NCBI RefSeq assembly: GCF_947497915.1 | Contig: NZ_CANMIJ010000002.1 | Span: 372,001-436,000 of the forward strand | Direction of reading: 5' to 3' | DNA: 64,000 nucleotides | DNA from: an uncultured Erythrobacter sp. | Lineage (GTDB): Bacteria > Pseudomonadota > Alphaproteobacteria > Sphingomonadales > Sphingomonadaceae | Part shown: one piece after another, positions 18,057 through 26,609 of the stretch | How positions within the stretch are numbered: position 1 is the first letter of the stretch | Layout of the letters: each line of letters begins with the position of its first letter | The notes under the pieces: generated by a model | Database searches by the model: none | The model's input: only the letters and a program-made list of their open reading frames with translations | What the model was told of the DNA's origin: nothing | Program-made: the position numbers and the translations under genes

Positions 18057-18323
18057 CAACAGCTTCCCAAGCATGCGGGAAGCACAGTTTGCTGGGGTTC
18101 ACAGTGTAAACTGCCATCAAATTGGCCTCAATGAAATCAGTAGGTTGAGATTTTGAGGTAAACTGATTTTGCAACGGGTTGCAAATTCCAACCTGTGCAG
18201 GTGAGAAGGTCCACTAAGGATCGACATCGAGCATCTGCTTCCGCAAAGCAATCATTGTCGCGAACCAACACGTGGGTTAGACACTCGGGCGAAGCACAGA
18301 CGTAGTGAAAGCAGCTTTGAATA
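18057..18323. other. Dyad-rich intergenic region between reverse transcriptase and phosphatase genes
   Basis: 267 bases with no convincing gene but several inverted repeats. These are GCTTCCC/GGGAAGC (18062-18083, 8-base loop), CAGTTT/AAACTG (18085-18113), AAATCAGT/ACTGATTT (18134-18169), TTTGCAAC/GTTGCAAA (18168-18185, 2-base centre) and ACCTG/CAGGT (18191-18202). It could be a structured RNA linked to the reverse transcriptase, or the terminator plus operator-promoter region of the phosphatase operon. The first hairpin has no T run. Confidence 0.45.
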
Positions 18324-19385
18324 ATGAGTGATTTCGATCTTTCCAAACGACTCTATCACCTATTTTGCGCGTCCCCAAATTCGCGTCAGATTTCGCAAGC
18401 ATATGAGGATGTTGCGCTAGGAACCAGCATTGGTTCTTATCGTGATGAGAACCAAGATAGGTGTGTTTTTGTTGAGGTGCACTTCCCGAACGGCAGTCGC
18501 CCGCCTGTCAGGCTAGGCATCATTTGTGACGGTATGGGTGGCCTTGAGGAAGGTGGTATTGCGGCATCCATTGCCCTATCGTCGTTCATCTCAAGTTTCG
18601 TGCTTTCCAGTGCAGGCGATTACCGGAGAAGGCTTTCAGACGCTATCTCAGCCGCCAACCAAGATGTTGCTGATAATTCCAATGTCGATAGAGGCACAAC
18701 ACTCACAGCATTAATGATTGATGGTCGCGGCGATGCTTGGATGGCTCACGCTGGTGATAGTCGCTTATACCAGCTTGACGACAACCGCGACTTGGCCTTG
18801 CGCTCAACGGATGACACTGTCTCGGGAGCAATTAGAGCGCATCGCGGCGAAGAAAACGAAGATAATTTAGATAACCAATTGCTTCAATTCGTTGGCATCG
18901 GGCAAGAGCTTCAGCCGCACATCAATCAGCTTCCCAAGCAATCAGACACCCGTTGGCTTTTGACAAGTGACGGTGCTCATTCGATAGGCAAACAAAATCT
19001 CTTGACTGTCATTGATGGGGGGAAATCTCACATCGACGTTGTTCGCAAAATCCTTTTTATGTCTGACGCTCTTGATGCGCGAGACAATGCGTCAGCACTA
19101 TTCATGAATGGCTTCAGCAGCTTCCCAAAAGACAAATCGTCGTCAGGATTGAACATACTTGTCGTGACGCCATCCGAGCGGATGGAGTTTTGGATAAGTG
19201 CTGACCCGGCCCAGCCTGAGAAAAAATCCAGCCCGAAGCGTTCCCGGCAGCAATCAAAACCGAAGGCCCAGAATGCGCCTCGGCAAAAAGCAGAGGGGGA
19301 CGATGAGAAGCGAGGCAAATCGCGGCCAAAAGGCCCGCAGTTAGACATTTCTTTTGATGAAGAGCGATCTGGAAATGCCGATTAA
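18324..19385 (+). CDS. PP2C-family protein phosphatase
   Basis: A 353-residue soluble Ser/Thr phosphatase. PP2C metal-binding motifs are all present: SYRDENQDR, IICDGMGGLEEGG, AHAGDSRLY, LLTSDGAHS and DARDNASALF, which supply the conserved Asp residues. After about residue 285 comes a basic, low-complexity tail rich in Lys, Arg, Ser and Pro, possibly a docking or substrate region. The next gene starts 32 bases before this stop, so phosphatase and kinases are coexpressed. By family logic it reverses phosphorylation by the two kinases that follow. No membrane segment or partner-receptor domain is present. Confidence 0.9.
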   Translation: MSDFDLSKRLYHLFCASPNSRQISQAYEDVALGTSIGSYRDENQDRCVFVEVHFPNGSRPPVRLGIICDGMGGLEEGGIAASIALSSFISSFVLSSAGDYRRRLSDAISAANQDVADNSNVDRGTTLTALMIDGRGDAWMAHAGDSRLYQLDDNRDLALRSTDDTVSGAIRAHRGEENEDNLDNQLLQFVGIGQELQPHINQLPKQSDTRWLLTSDGAHSIGKQNLLTVIDGGKSHIDVVRKILFMSDALDARDNASALFMNGFSSFPKDKSSSGLNILVVTPSERMEFWISADPAQPEKKSSPKRSRQQSKPKAQNAPRQKAEGDDEKRGKSRPKGPQLDISFDEERSGNAD

Positions 19386-20442
19386 TCTGCCTGCACGCTA
19401 TACCAAAAAATCTGATTTGCCCGGAGGTGGTATGTCGGATGTATGCATTTGCGAAGACACTAACCTTGTAAGAAAGGTTGTCGTGAAAGCAGTAAAAGGA
19501 GGTGTCGATCCTGCCAAACTACTAGACGAACTTCAGATTTTGTCCTCCATACGGTCACGCTACGTTGTTCAAGTTTTTGATGTTGTGAGAGATGCCTCGG
19601 GCAACATCGTCGGAATTGTAGAGGAATATCTGGAGGGCGCGAGTTTAAGCCCGGTCACCGCAACGGACGGCCAGTCAGCACTCCGATCTCTCTACCCCAT
19701 TGTGGCAGGGATCGCCGAAATTCACCGCAATGGCTGCGTTCATCGCGATTTGAAGCCTGACAACATGAAGCACGATGCGAACGGGCAACTCAAAATCTTC
19801 GACTTTGGCCTTTCCAAAGATCAGGCGAATGCTCAAACTGGCAATCTATTTTTCACCAAATTTTACGCTGCGCCAGAGATTTTTGTTCAAAATGCAAATG
19901 GGCAGCATGAATTTACTACAGCGGCAGACATCTTCGCTTTTGGCGTGATTGCGCTGTGGACGCTGAATGCCGGACAGCTTCCGAGCCAGCTTGGCGAAAT
20001 CCCGCCAAACCTTCCGTGCCCTGGAGCCGACTTTGCCGCGAGAGCCCCTTACTTGCCCCAGCCGGTGATTGATGCGCTCAACAGTTGTTTATCACCTAAC
20101 CCACTCTCCCGACCATCTGGTGAAGACTTAGAGAAATTAATCAAACGGTATATTCTCGAATGGCAACACAAGATGACCTTCACATATGGCGGCAAAGCCC
20201 ATCAACTCGACAAAACAAGAACTAGCGTCAAACTTAAATCTGGCCCGTGCGCTATCGAAATCAAATATGATGGTCTCGACTTCGTCATTACCTCAGTGTC
20301 TGGCAATGTCAGGATCAACAATCAGACCGTTCAGTCGGGCAGGAAAATCGAAGGTTCGACAGTCATCGTCATGAGAGATGCGCAATCACCTTACCCAGCC
20401 TCAATCACGGCAAATGTATCGCATCCGGAGGTGACGGCATGA
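19354..20442 (+). CDS. Ser/Thr protein kinase with C-terminal FHA-like beta domain
   Basis: A 362-residue Hanks-type kinase. Visible motifs are the glycine loop LPGGGMSDV, Lys45 in VVVKAVK, helix-C Glu59, catalytic HRDLKPDN (130-137), DFG (150-152) and AAPE (172-175), so it should be active. After the kinase domain (to about 270) comes a beta-rich tail of about 90 residues whose end, GNVRINNQTVQSGRKIEGSTVIV, resembles the second half of an FHA domain. No transmembrane segment is seen. The start may instead be the ATG at 19375, which overlaps the phosphatase stop more neatly. It overlaps the next kinase gene by ATGA. Confidence 0.9.
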   Translation: MMKSDLEMPINLPARYTKKSDLPGGGMSDVCICEDTNLVRKVVVKAVKGGVDPAKLLDELQILSSIRSRYVVQVFDVVRDASGNIVGIVEEYLEGASLSPVTATDGQSALRSLYPIVAGIAEIHRNGCVHRDLKPDNMKHDANGQLKIFDFGLSKDQANAQTGNLFFTKFYAAPEIFVQNANGQHEFTTAADIFAFGVIALWTLNAGQLPSQLGEIPPNLPCPGADFAARAPYLPQPVIDALNSCLSPNPLSRPSGEDLEKLIKRYILEWQHKMTFTYGGKAHQLDKTRTSVKLKSGPCAIEIKYDGLDFVITSVSGNVRINNQTVQSGRKIEGSTVIVMRDAQSPYPASITANVSHPEVTA

Positions 20443-21518
20443 AGGGTCCTCTTTCACCAACCACACCGCCAATAGCAGACAGATACAGTATACAAGCTTA
20501 TCTTGGCGCTGGTGGTATGCAGCATGTCTATCTCGCAAATGATATGATCTTCGAGCGGCAAGTTGCTCTCAAAGTCCCTAAAGACAATTCCGGAAACGCC
20601 CGGTTTGCGAAATCGGCTGTGGTAAGCGCGCAGGTCAATCACGCGAACATTGCAAAAACCCTAGATTATATCGATTTTGATGGAGCTTGCTATCTCGTCG
20701 AAGAATTCGTCCAAGGAGCCGATTTATCCAAATTATTCCCTAAACCAATACCTTATCTGCCGCCGTCACTTGTAGCGAGAATACTTCATCAGCTTGCACG
20801 TGGTTTAGCTGCGTCCCACACTGCTGGCGTGGTTCATAGAGACTTGAAGCCAAGCAATATCATGATCTTCGGTGGTGAAAGCTTCGTGAATGCCAAGATC
20901 ACTGATTTTGGGATCGCTAAAATGGCCGAAGATGAAATTGGCACATGGGCAAAAGATGGTGGGCAGACGTCCACTTCATCCAAGACTATTCTCGGCGCAA
21001 TTCCGTATATGGCTCCTGAGAGCATCACTGATTTCGGGAAGTCTGGATTTGAGGCCGATGTATGGGCGATTGGCGCAATTGCCCATGAATTGCTGACGGG
21101 GAAAAAACCTTTTGGAACGGGTTTGAAAAGCATCCCGGCGATATTGGAAGCAAAGACACCTACTCGCACGAGCATGATCGCAGGTGCTCAGTTTTCTCAG
21201 GATGGAGCAGATATCTCTACTATCATCGAAGGGTGTCTGGGGAAGGAACCGGATCAACGCCCAACGGCAGAAGAGTTGGTCGAGCAGATCGGCGCGGTAT
21301 GTTATCCTGCCACAGCTTACGAGACCGCGACAATCAATCATAAACAAACTCAATCTATAGGTTTCGCACAGTCGGAAGGAAAGAAATCCGTGATGTGCCA
21401 CAAAGACAATTTCTACGGCCACAGGCAATTCAGTGTCGGTAAAAAGGTGTTTTTCGCTCGAACTCCCGGCTCACCTAACGACCGGGCTTTCCCCATAGTT
21501 TTGGTGGACGAAGACTGA
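20439..21518 (+). CDS. Second Ser/Thr protein kinase with atypical helix C and a C-terminal cold-shock-like domain
   Basis: A 359-residue Hanks-type kinase. Motifs are GAGGMQHVY (23-31), Lys45 in VALKVPK, HRDLKPSN (133-140), DFGIAK (156) and APES (192). The helix-C position that is Glu in nearly all active kinases aligns ungapped to Ser59 (RFAKSAVVSAQVNHANI), so regulation or activity may be unusual. The last 55 residues (SIGFAQSEGKK to VLVDED, with HKDNFYGHRQFSVGKKVFF) resemble a cold-shock OB fold, hinting at nucleic-acid binding. That match is by eye and tentative. Translation is coupled to the first kinase through ATGA; it ends the phosphatase/kinase operon. Confidence 0.88.
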   Translation: MKGPLSPTTPPIADRYSIQAYLGAGGMQHVYLANDMIFERQVALKVPKDNSGNARFAKSAVVSAQVNHANIAKTLDYIDFDGACYLVEEFVQGADLSKLFPKPIPYLPPSLVARILHQLARGLAASHTAGVVHRDLKPSNIMIFGGESFVNAKITDFGIAKMAEDEIGTWAKDGGQTSTSSKTILGAIPYMAPESITDFGKSGFEADVWAIGAIAHELLTGKKPFGTGLKSIPAILEAKTPTRTSMIAGAQFSQDGADISTIIEGCLGKEPDQRPTAEELVEQIGAVCYPATAYETATINHKQTQSIGFAQSEGKKSVMCHKDNFYGHRQFSVGKKVFFARTPGSPNDRAFPIVLVDED

Positions 21519-21974
21519 GGCAGCCACAACAATCACTGCGCAAGCATTGCGGCCTGATCGTGCGAGATTGGTCGATCCGAATGAACCTTGCCCATACTAG
21601 ATAGTGCCAACAGCATCACCTCCTAGGAGGGGCATCTCTCACATGCATCAGTTGTCACCTTGTTGGACAGTTCTCGCTGATCTCTAGATTTCAATAAAAG
21701 TCGATTTTTGTATAACATAAGCAAAAAATCTCGGGTCGCCAGCCGATTGGTCGTGCTCACGAAACTCCTTTCAGCAGGCCCGCTTTGCCCTAGCTGTGAA
21801 CGACTGCTAATATTGCATCCGCAATAGCAGTTATATGTCAGTTATTGGGGTGGAAAACAGACAAATCCGCTTTGTGCTCGCGAGCCTTCGCCTCGCTGGA
21901 AAATTTGCTGGCATTCAAATTCGCAATCACAATTCAGGCAATCGCACAGGTGGACTGTCCAGCGCTGTCCGTTA
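21519..21974. other. 456-base intergenic region between kinase operon and efflux operon
   Basis: Lies between two convergent operons. It holds a 12-base palindrome CCTCCTAGGAGG (21619-21630) and an interrupted hairpin (21803-21831: ACTGCTA and TTGC paired with GCAA and TAGCAGT around ATCC). No terminator with a T run, tRNA or credible gene was found. It is AT-richer than the efflux operon and may mark an old junction inside the island. Confidence 0.45.
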
Positions 21975-24900
21975 CTAGGCCCCACTGCTCGATCTGGTGA
22001 ATCTGAACTTCGCAATTTTTGCGCGTAGTTTGGTTGCTCCGCCGTTGAGGTCCGAAGCCGCCGCGTATGCTGCAGGAACGACGAGCAGTGTGAGGAAGGT
22101 CGAAGTCGTTAAGCCGCCGATGATTATGAACCCCATTGCGTTGCGCCATTCTGCGGCGTCGGATTGCGCGAGCGCCACAGGTAGCATTCCAAAGACTGCT
22201 GCCAGCGCAGTCATCAGCACGGGCCGCAACCGCTCTGGGGCGGCGCTGCGCATAGCAGCGCCAGCTTCATCGCCTCGGTCGCGATATTGATTGGCGAGAT
22301 CGACCAACAGGATACCGTTTTTCATCACAATACCCATCAGCGCGATCATCCCAATCTGCGCAAACAAGCTCATCTCTTCGCCCGTGATCCACATCAGAAA
22401 GTACGCTCCGGAGAATGATAGCGGCGCGGTCAGCATGATAATTATCGGCTGGCCAAAGCTGTTAAACTGGCTCGCTAGCACAATGTAGAGCGCCACGAGC
22501 GCCAGCCCGAAGGCAAAGATGATCGCCTCGCCCGTTTCGGCCAAACGTCGAGCGGTACCCTCCATTTGGGTGGACAATCCAGCGGGCGGCGGGTTCGCGG
22601 CCAGCAAATCTTCAACCTGTAAAACGGCGACACTTAAGGGCACACCGGGCGCTGTGTTTGCCAAGACTGAAATCTGGCGAGATCGATCAATTCGTTCTAT
22701 TTCTGCAGCGCTCTGATTCACTTCAACCGTGGCCACCGAAGCAAGGTCTACCAGCGTCCCTTGCCCAGTTCGCAAAGGCAGTGTTTCAACGTCGGAAAGG
22801 CTTTGCCGCGCGCTCTCATCAAGACGGACCCGCACATCATATCTGCGCTCTTGATCGTTGAATGTGCCAGCATCACTGCCCCCGATAAGGGTGCGAGACG
22901 CAGCAGCCAAACTGCGAGCGGAGATGCCCAAATCCGCCGCGCGGTCGCGGTCGACCACAATTTGCAATTCGGGACGCCCACCTTCGTAAGTTGATCGCAC
23001 GTCAACAAAATTGGATTGGGTCGACAGTTCGCCTGCTAACAATTGCGCATAGTCGTTGATTGCGGCTGAATCCCGCCCTGTGATGATAAGCTCAATGGCG
23101 GTCTGTCCAACGCCAGCCCCGGACACCCAAGGAACCTCCCCGATGGCAATTTCGCGCGCGCTTGGCACATTTTCGCCAAGCGCATCGCGTGCGAATGTCA
23201 TCAGATCATCTTGTGACAGATCACGGGAGCGTTTGTGCGTGAGGCCAACATAGATGTCGAGTTCGTGCACCTTCGGGTTGCTGCCGCTGCCTGCGCTTAC
23301 AAATACGAGGTCCACCTCAGGGTGCTCTCGTAAGGTTTCATCGACCTGCCTTGCAGCTTCCTTCGCACCCGATATGCCCGTTCCGAGCGGCAATTTGACC
23401 GTTGTAAGAAATTCGGACCGATCAGTGGTCGACATGAAGGTGCTGGGAACTTGGGAGGCGAATAGGCCGCCGATAAACACGCTGGCGAGTGCTCCAACGA
23501 GCACCAGATAACGGCGTTCAATCGCCCATCCCACCAGCCGTTCATAGCGTTTGCGCATACCGACATGGAAATTTTCAATCCTACCCAGCCAACCGCTATC
23601 GGCGTGTTCCGGACGCAGCAGCCGAGCCGACATGGCTGGCGTCAGCGTGAAGGCGACGAGCATCGACACGCTGACCGAAAAGACGATTGCAAGCCCGTAT
23701 TGGAAGAAGAAACGCCCGACGATCCCTTCCATGAAAGCGATTGGCACAAACACCGCCAACGTCGCGAATGTCCCGGCCAAGACTGCCAGCGCAACGCGCT
23801 TTGTCGCCGAATGCGCCGCCTCGGTAGGCTCAACCCCCTCATCGACATCGTTTTGCACGGCCTCAACCACGACAATCGCATCATCGACCAGCAGGCCAAT
23901 CGCGACCGTCAGCGCCAGCAGAGTGACCATGTTGATGGTGAAATCGAACGCTGCAAAGGCAACAAAAGTCGCAACGATTGAAGTCGGGATGGCGAGCAGC
24001 ACAATGATCGTCGCACGCCAACTCAGCAGAAACAGGAAGGTCACTGCCACAACCAACAGCACCGCGATAAACAGGTCGAACAGAACATCGCCAATCGCCT
24101 GTTCGATAAATCGCGAGGTGTCCCGTGCGATGACAAAGTTCACCCCTTCGGAAGCGGTGGCTTCAATGTTCTCGATTTCTGCGCGTATCTGTTCGGCGAC
24201 GGCGACAGTGTTTTCGCCGCTTTGCTTGCGCACTTCGAGTACCACGCCGAGTTCACCGTCGAGCTGAGCGTAGCTATCTTCGTCTTCGACAGAGTCTTCC
24301 ACTCGGCCGACATCGCCAATGCGCACCGTTTGCCCATTGGGCCGATAGGCTACCGGGATTGCTGCAAACTCCGCCGCATTTGTCGCCTCGGCCAATGTGC
24401 GAATACCGAACTGCCGGGTCCGGCCATCGGTTACCAGCCGCCCGCCCGGCAGTTCCGCGTTCTCGCGCTGGATCGCAGACAGCACATCATCTGCCGTGAC
24501 CCCGCGCGCTCGCATTGCTGATGCATCAAGCCATATGCGCATTTCGCGTTCGCGCCCACCGACCAGTTCTACTGAGCCGACACCGGGAACCCTCTGCAAG
24601 CGCTCTTTGACCACTTCGTCGGCGAAAGTGGTTAGGTCACGGATCGGCAAGTCGCCAGAAAGGAGCACCGAAAGGATCGGCGCTGCATCAGGATCAACTT
24701 TTTCAATTACCGGCGGTTCGGCATCGGCGGGCAGGTCGCCCCCGAGGCGAGAGATTTTGTCGCGAACTTCCTGCGCTTTCAGGTCAGCATCTTCCTCCAG
24801 TTCGAACTCCAGATTGACGATGCTGACGCCTTCAGCGCTGATGGATCGCATCTGTTTGAGGCCAGATATGGTGTTGAGTTGCTCCTCAATAATATCGGTG

Positions 24901-25088
24901 ACTTCTGTCTCCACCGTTCCCGGAGAAGCACCGGGAAGTGTGGTCGTCACAGACACATATGGAAACTCGACTTCGGGGAAGAGATCGACGCCTAGGCGGC
25001 CAAATGAGACGATGCCGAGGACCACGAGCGATGCGATTAGCATGGTCGCAAAGACGGGCCGCCGGATTGATACGTCGGCTAACCACAT
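21975..25088 (-). CDS. RND efflux pump, inner-membrane transporter (HAE1/AcrB type)
   Basis: A 1037-residue proton-driven exporter. The ATG at 25088 (MWLADVSIRRPVF) is the standard RND start and lies one base after the adaptor stop codon. Features are the first membrane segment, the two large periplasmic loops and the second set of membrane segments. Proton-relay residues include the Asp pair in LLVDDAIVVVE and the Lys in GIVMKNGILLVD. Sequence such as FPEVEFPYVSVTTTLPGAS is typical of the HAE1 branch rather than metal exporters. It works with the adaptor encoded upstream; no TolC-like channel is in the window. Confidence 0.94.
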   Translation of the reverse strand: MWLADVSIRRPVFATMLIASLVVLGIVSFGRLGVDLFPEVEFPYVSVTTTLPGASPGTVETEVTDIIEEQLNTISGLKQMRSISAEGVSIVNLEFELEEDADLKAQEVRDKISRLGGDLPADAEPPVIEKVDPDAAPILSVLLSGDLPIRDLTTFADEVVKERLQRVPGVGSVELVGGREREMRIWLDASAMRARGVTADDVLSAIQRENAELPGGRLVTDGRTRQFGIRTLAEATNAAEFAAIPVAYRPNGQTVRIGDVGRVEDSVEDEDSYAQLDGELGVVLEVRKQSGENTVAVAEQIRAEIENIEATASEGVNFVIARDTSRFIEQAIGDVLFDLFIAVLLVVAVTFLFLLSWRATIIVLLAIPTSIVATFVAFAAFDFTINMVTLLALTVAIGLLVDDAIVVVEAVQNDVDEGVEPTEAAHSATKRVALAVLAGTFATLAVFVPIAFMEGIVGRFFFQYGLAIVFSVSVSMLVAFTLTPAMSARLLRPEHADSGWLGRIENFHVGMRKRYERLVGWAIERRYLVLVGALASVFIGGLFASQVPSTFMSTTDRSEFLTTVKLPLGTGISGAKEAARQVDETLREHPEVDLVFVSAGSGSNPKVHELDIYVGLTHKRSRDLSQDDLMTFARDALGENVPSAREIAIGEVPWVSGAGVGQTAIELIITGRDSAAINDYAQLLAGELSTQSNFVDVRSTYEGGRPELQIVVDRDRAADLGISARSLAAASRTLIGGSDAGTFNDQERRYDVRVRLDESARQSLSDVETLPLRTGQGTLVDLASVATVEVNQSAAEIERIDRSRQISVLANTAPGVPLSVAVLQVEDLLAANPPPAGLSTQMEGTARRLAETGEAIIFAFGLALVALYIVLASQFNSFGQPIIIMLTAPLSFSGAYFLMWITGEEMSLFAQIGMIALMGIVMKNGILLVDLANQYRDRGDEAGAAMRSAAPERLRPVLMTALAAVFGMLPVALAQSDAAEWRNAMGFIIIGGLTTSTFLTLLVVPAAYAAASDLNGGATKLRAKIAKFRFTRSSSGA

Positions 25089-25089
25089 A

Positions 25090-26202
25090 TTAGGTTTCGC
25101 TCGCTGCGCTGCGCGGCTCGACTGGCTCGCCAGCGCGCAAAGTTGCCGGAGGGTTGAGTATGACCTCATCTCCCTCGCTCAAACCAGATCGAACGCGAAC
25201 TCTGTCGAGGTCGATACTGTCGTAGGTTATCTCGCGAAGCTGTACCTTGCCATCCTCGACTACCAAAACACTGGCAGAGGCGTTATCGCCTTGAATTGAG
25301 GTGCCCGGCAGGATGATTGCCTGTTCTGGCGGGACCTCAATTTGAGCGCGCGCAGCTAGTCCGGAGCTAATCCGATAATTCGGGTTGCTGATCGGAAGCC
25401 GCAGTTCAATCATTCGGCTTACCGGATCGACGCGGTCATTAATGATGTAAACGATACTGTCGAACGGCTCATCGAACCCTTCGATGAACACGCGAGCCGG
25501 CATGTTGCGACGGAATGAGTCTACATATTCCTGCGGTGCATTTACGATGGCTGCGACAGTCCCCAGCTCTTGCAATTCAAGTGCTGCGGATTGCCCGCCC
25601 GTCGAAAAACGATTGTTGAGATAAACGCCCTCATCGACCAGTCTTGCCGTCACAACGCCGTCATAAGGTGCGCGCGTGATCGTATCACTGAGCGCCTGCC
25701 TTGCAGTCCCAAGCACGGCTTCGGCTTGGGCCTTTTGTGCACGGGCGACGGCCAACTCGGTTTCGGCAGCGTCGACTTGCGCTTTTGAAACGAAACCTCT
25801 GGGGGCCAGCGCGATCACGCGGTCATATCGGCGCTCTGCCTCAATCGCCTGTGCTTCGGTTAGATCAACTGCCGCCTGAGCTTCTGCGACGCGCCTTTGA
25901 TAATCAGCCTGACGAATTCGGAATAACGGTTGTCCGCGCGTTACTCGGTCGCCGACTTTGACGAATATCCGTTCGACAGGCCCCTCGGCCAATGCACCAA
26001 TTGCGCTGCGCTGCTTTGCCGCGATGGTGCCGAATGCCTTTACCGGCTCTGCCAAGAGTTCAGGCTTTACGATGATCGTTTCGACTTGGCGTAGTTCTAA
26101 TTGCGCCGGTTCGGTCGCATCGACAGTTTCCGAGCTGTCCGAACACGCTGCCAGAGCGAGCGCACAAATGGCTAGCCAAGACAGGGCTCCGCGCCTCAGC
26201 AT
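25090..26202 (-). CDS. RND efflux periplasmic adaptor (membrane fusion protein), lipoprotein
   Basis: A 370-residue adaptor bridging the RND pump to an outer-membrane channel. The N-terminus is a lipoprotein signal with lipobox LAAC (MLRRGALSWLAICALALAACS). The lipoyl/barrel-sandwich motif KVGDRVTRGQPLFRIRQADYQ, a helical hairpin (about 95-165), and the beta-barrel and membrane-proximal domains follow. It is in the same minus-strand operon: the start overlaps the end of the thioesterase gene by seven bases and its stop is one base from the pump start. Confidence 0.93.
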   Translation of the reverse strand: MLRRGALSWLAICALALAACSDSSETVDATEPAQLELRQVETIIVKPELLAEPVKAFGTIAAKQRSAIGALAEGPVERIFVKVGDRVTRGQPLFRIRQADYQRRVAEAQAAVDLTEAQAIEAERRYDRVIALAPRGFVSKAQVDAAETELAVARAQKAQAEAVLGTARQALSDTITRAPYDGVVTARLVDEGVYLNNRFSTGGQSAALELQELGTVAAIVNAPQEYVDSFRRNMPARVFIEGFDEPFDSIVYIINDRVDPVSRMIELRLPISNPNYRISSGLAARAQIEVPPEQAIILPGTSIQGDNASASVLVVEDGKVQLREITYDSIDLDRVRVRSGLSEGDEVILNPPATLRAGEPVEPRSAASET

Positions 26203-26609
26203 GTATAGGCACCCCGGCCACTTGCTACGAGCTTGCCCTCAGGGCCAGTAATGTTTGTCTCTGCAACGGATATCTGCCGCCCAATCTTCACAATACGCCC
26301 CGTCGCAGTGAGCGGCCCTGATGTGGCAGGACGATGATAATCGACCCTTAGATCGGCGGTTGCTTTGACCTTCGCCCCCATCGCAAGGAGCGTGTAGAGT
26401 CCGGTAAGATCGATAAGAGCCGCCAAAACGCCCCCGTGAGCAGCGCCTAACATGGGGTTGGAAACAATCTCATTGCGCCATGGCATTAGGAGCTGAAGCT
26501 GATCGGCTGAATGTGACTTGATCTCGACGCCCAGCCATCGGTGGAAGGGCGCGATGCGCAACATCTCTTCCAGCTGTTCGCGCTCTATAATGGCTGGCCC
26601 TTGGGTCAT
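26196..26609 (-). CDS. PaaI-family hotdog thioesterase
   Basis: A 137-residue hotdog-fold acyl-CoA thioesterase. The helix signature NPMLGAAHGGVLAALIDLTG contains the HGG turn and the Asp used by PaaI-type enzymes. Later strands (TADLRVDYHRPA, TGRIVKIGRQISVAETNI) match the family. It overlaps the hydrolase upstream (ATGA) and the adaptor gene downstream, so it belongs to the four-gene efflux operon. In that context it may help process a CoA-linked or acylated compound that the pump exports; the substrate is unknown. Confidence 0.88.
   Translation of the reverse strand: MTQGPAIIEREQLEEMLRIAPFHRWLGVEIKSHSADQLQLLMPWRNEIVSNPMLGAAHGGVLAALIDLTGLYTLLAMGAKVKATADLRVDYHRPATSGPLTATGRIVKIGRQISVAETNITGPEGKLVASGRGAYTC

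Noticed and set aside
21538..21551. Terminator for the kinase operon at the CGCAA/TTGCG hairpin
   Set aside because: The stem has only five base pairs and no T run follows.
21643..21687. Fourteen-codon open frame preceded by AGGAGGGG in the spacer after the kinase operon
   Set aside because: The Shine-Dalgarno match lies inside a 12-base palindrome and the peptide is too short to support by sequence alone.
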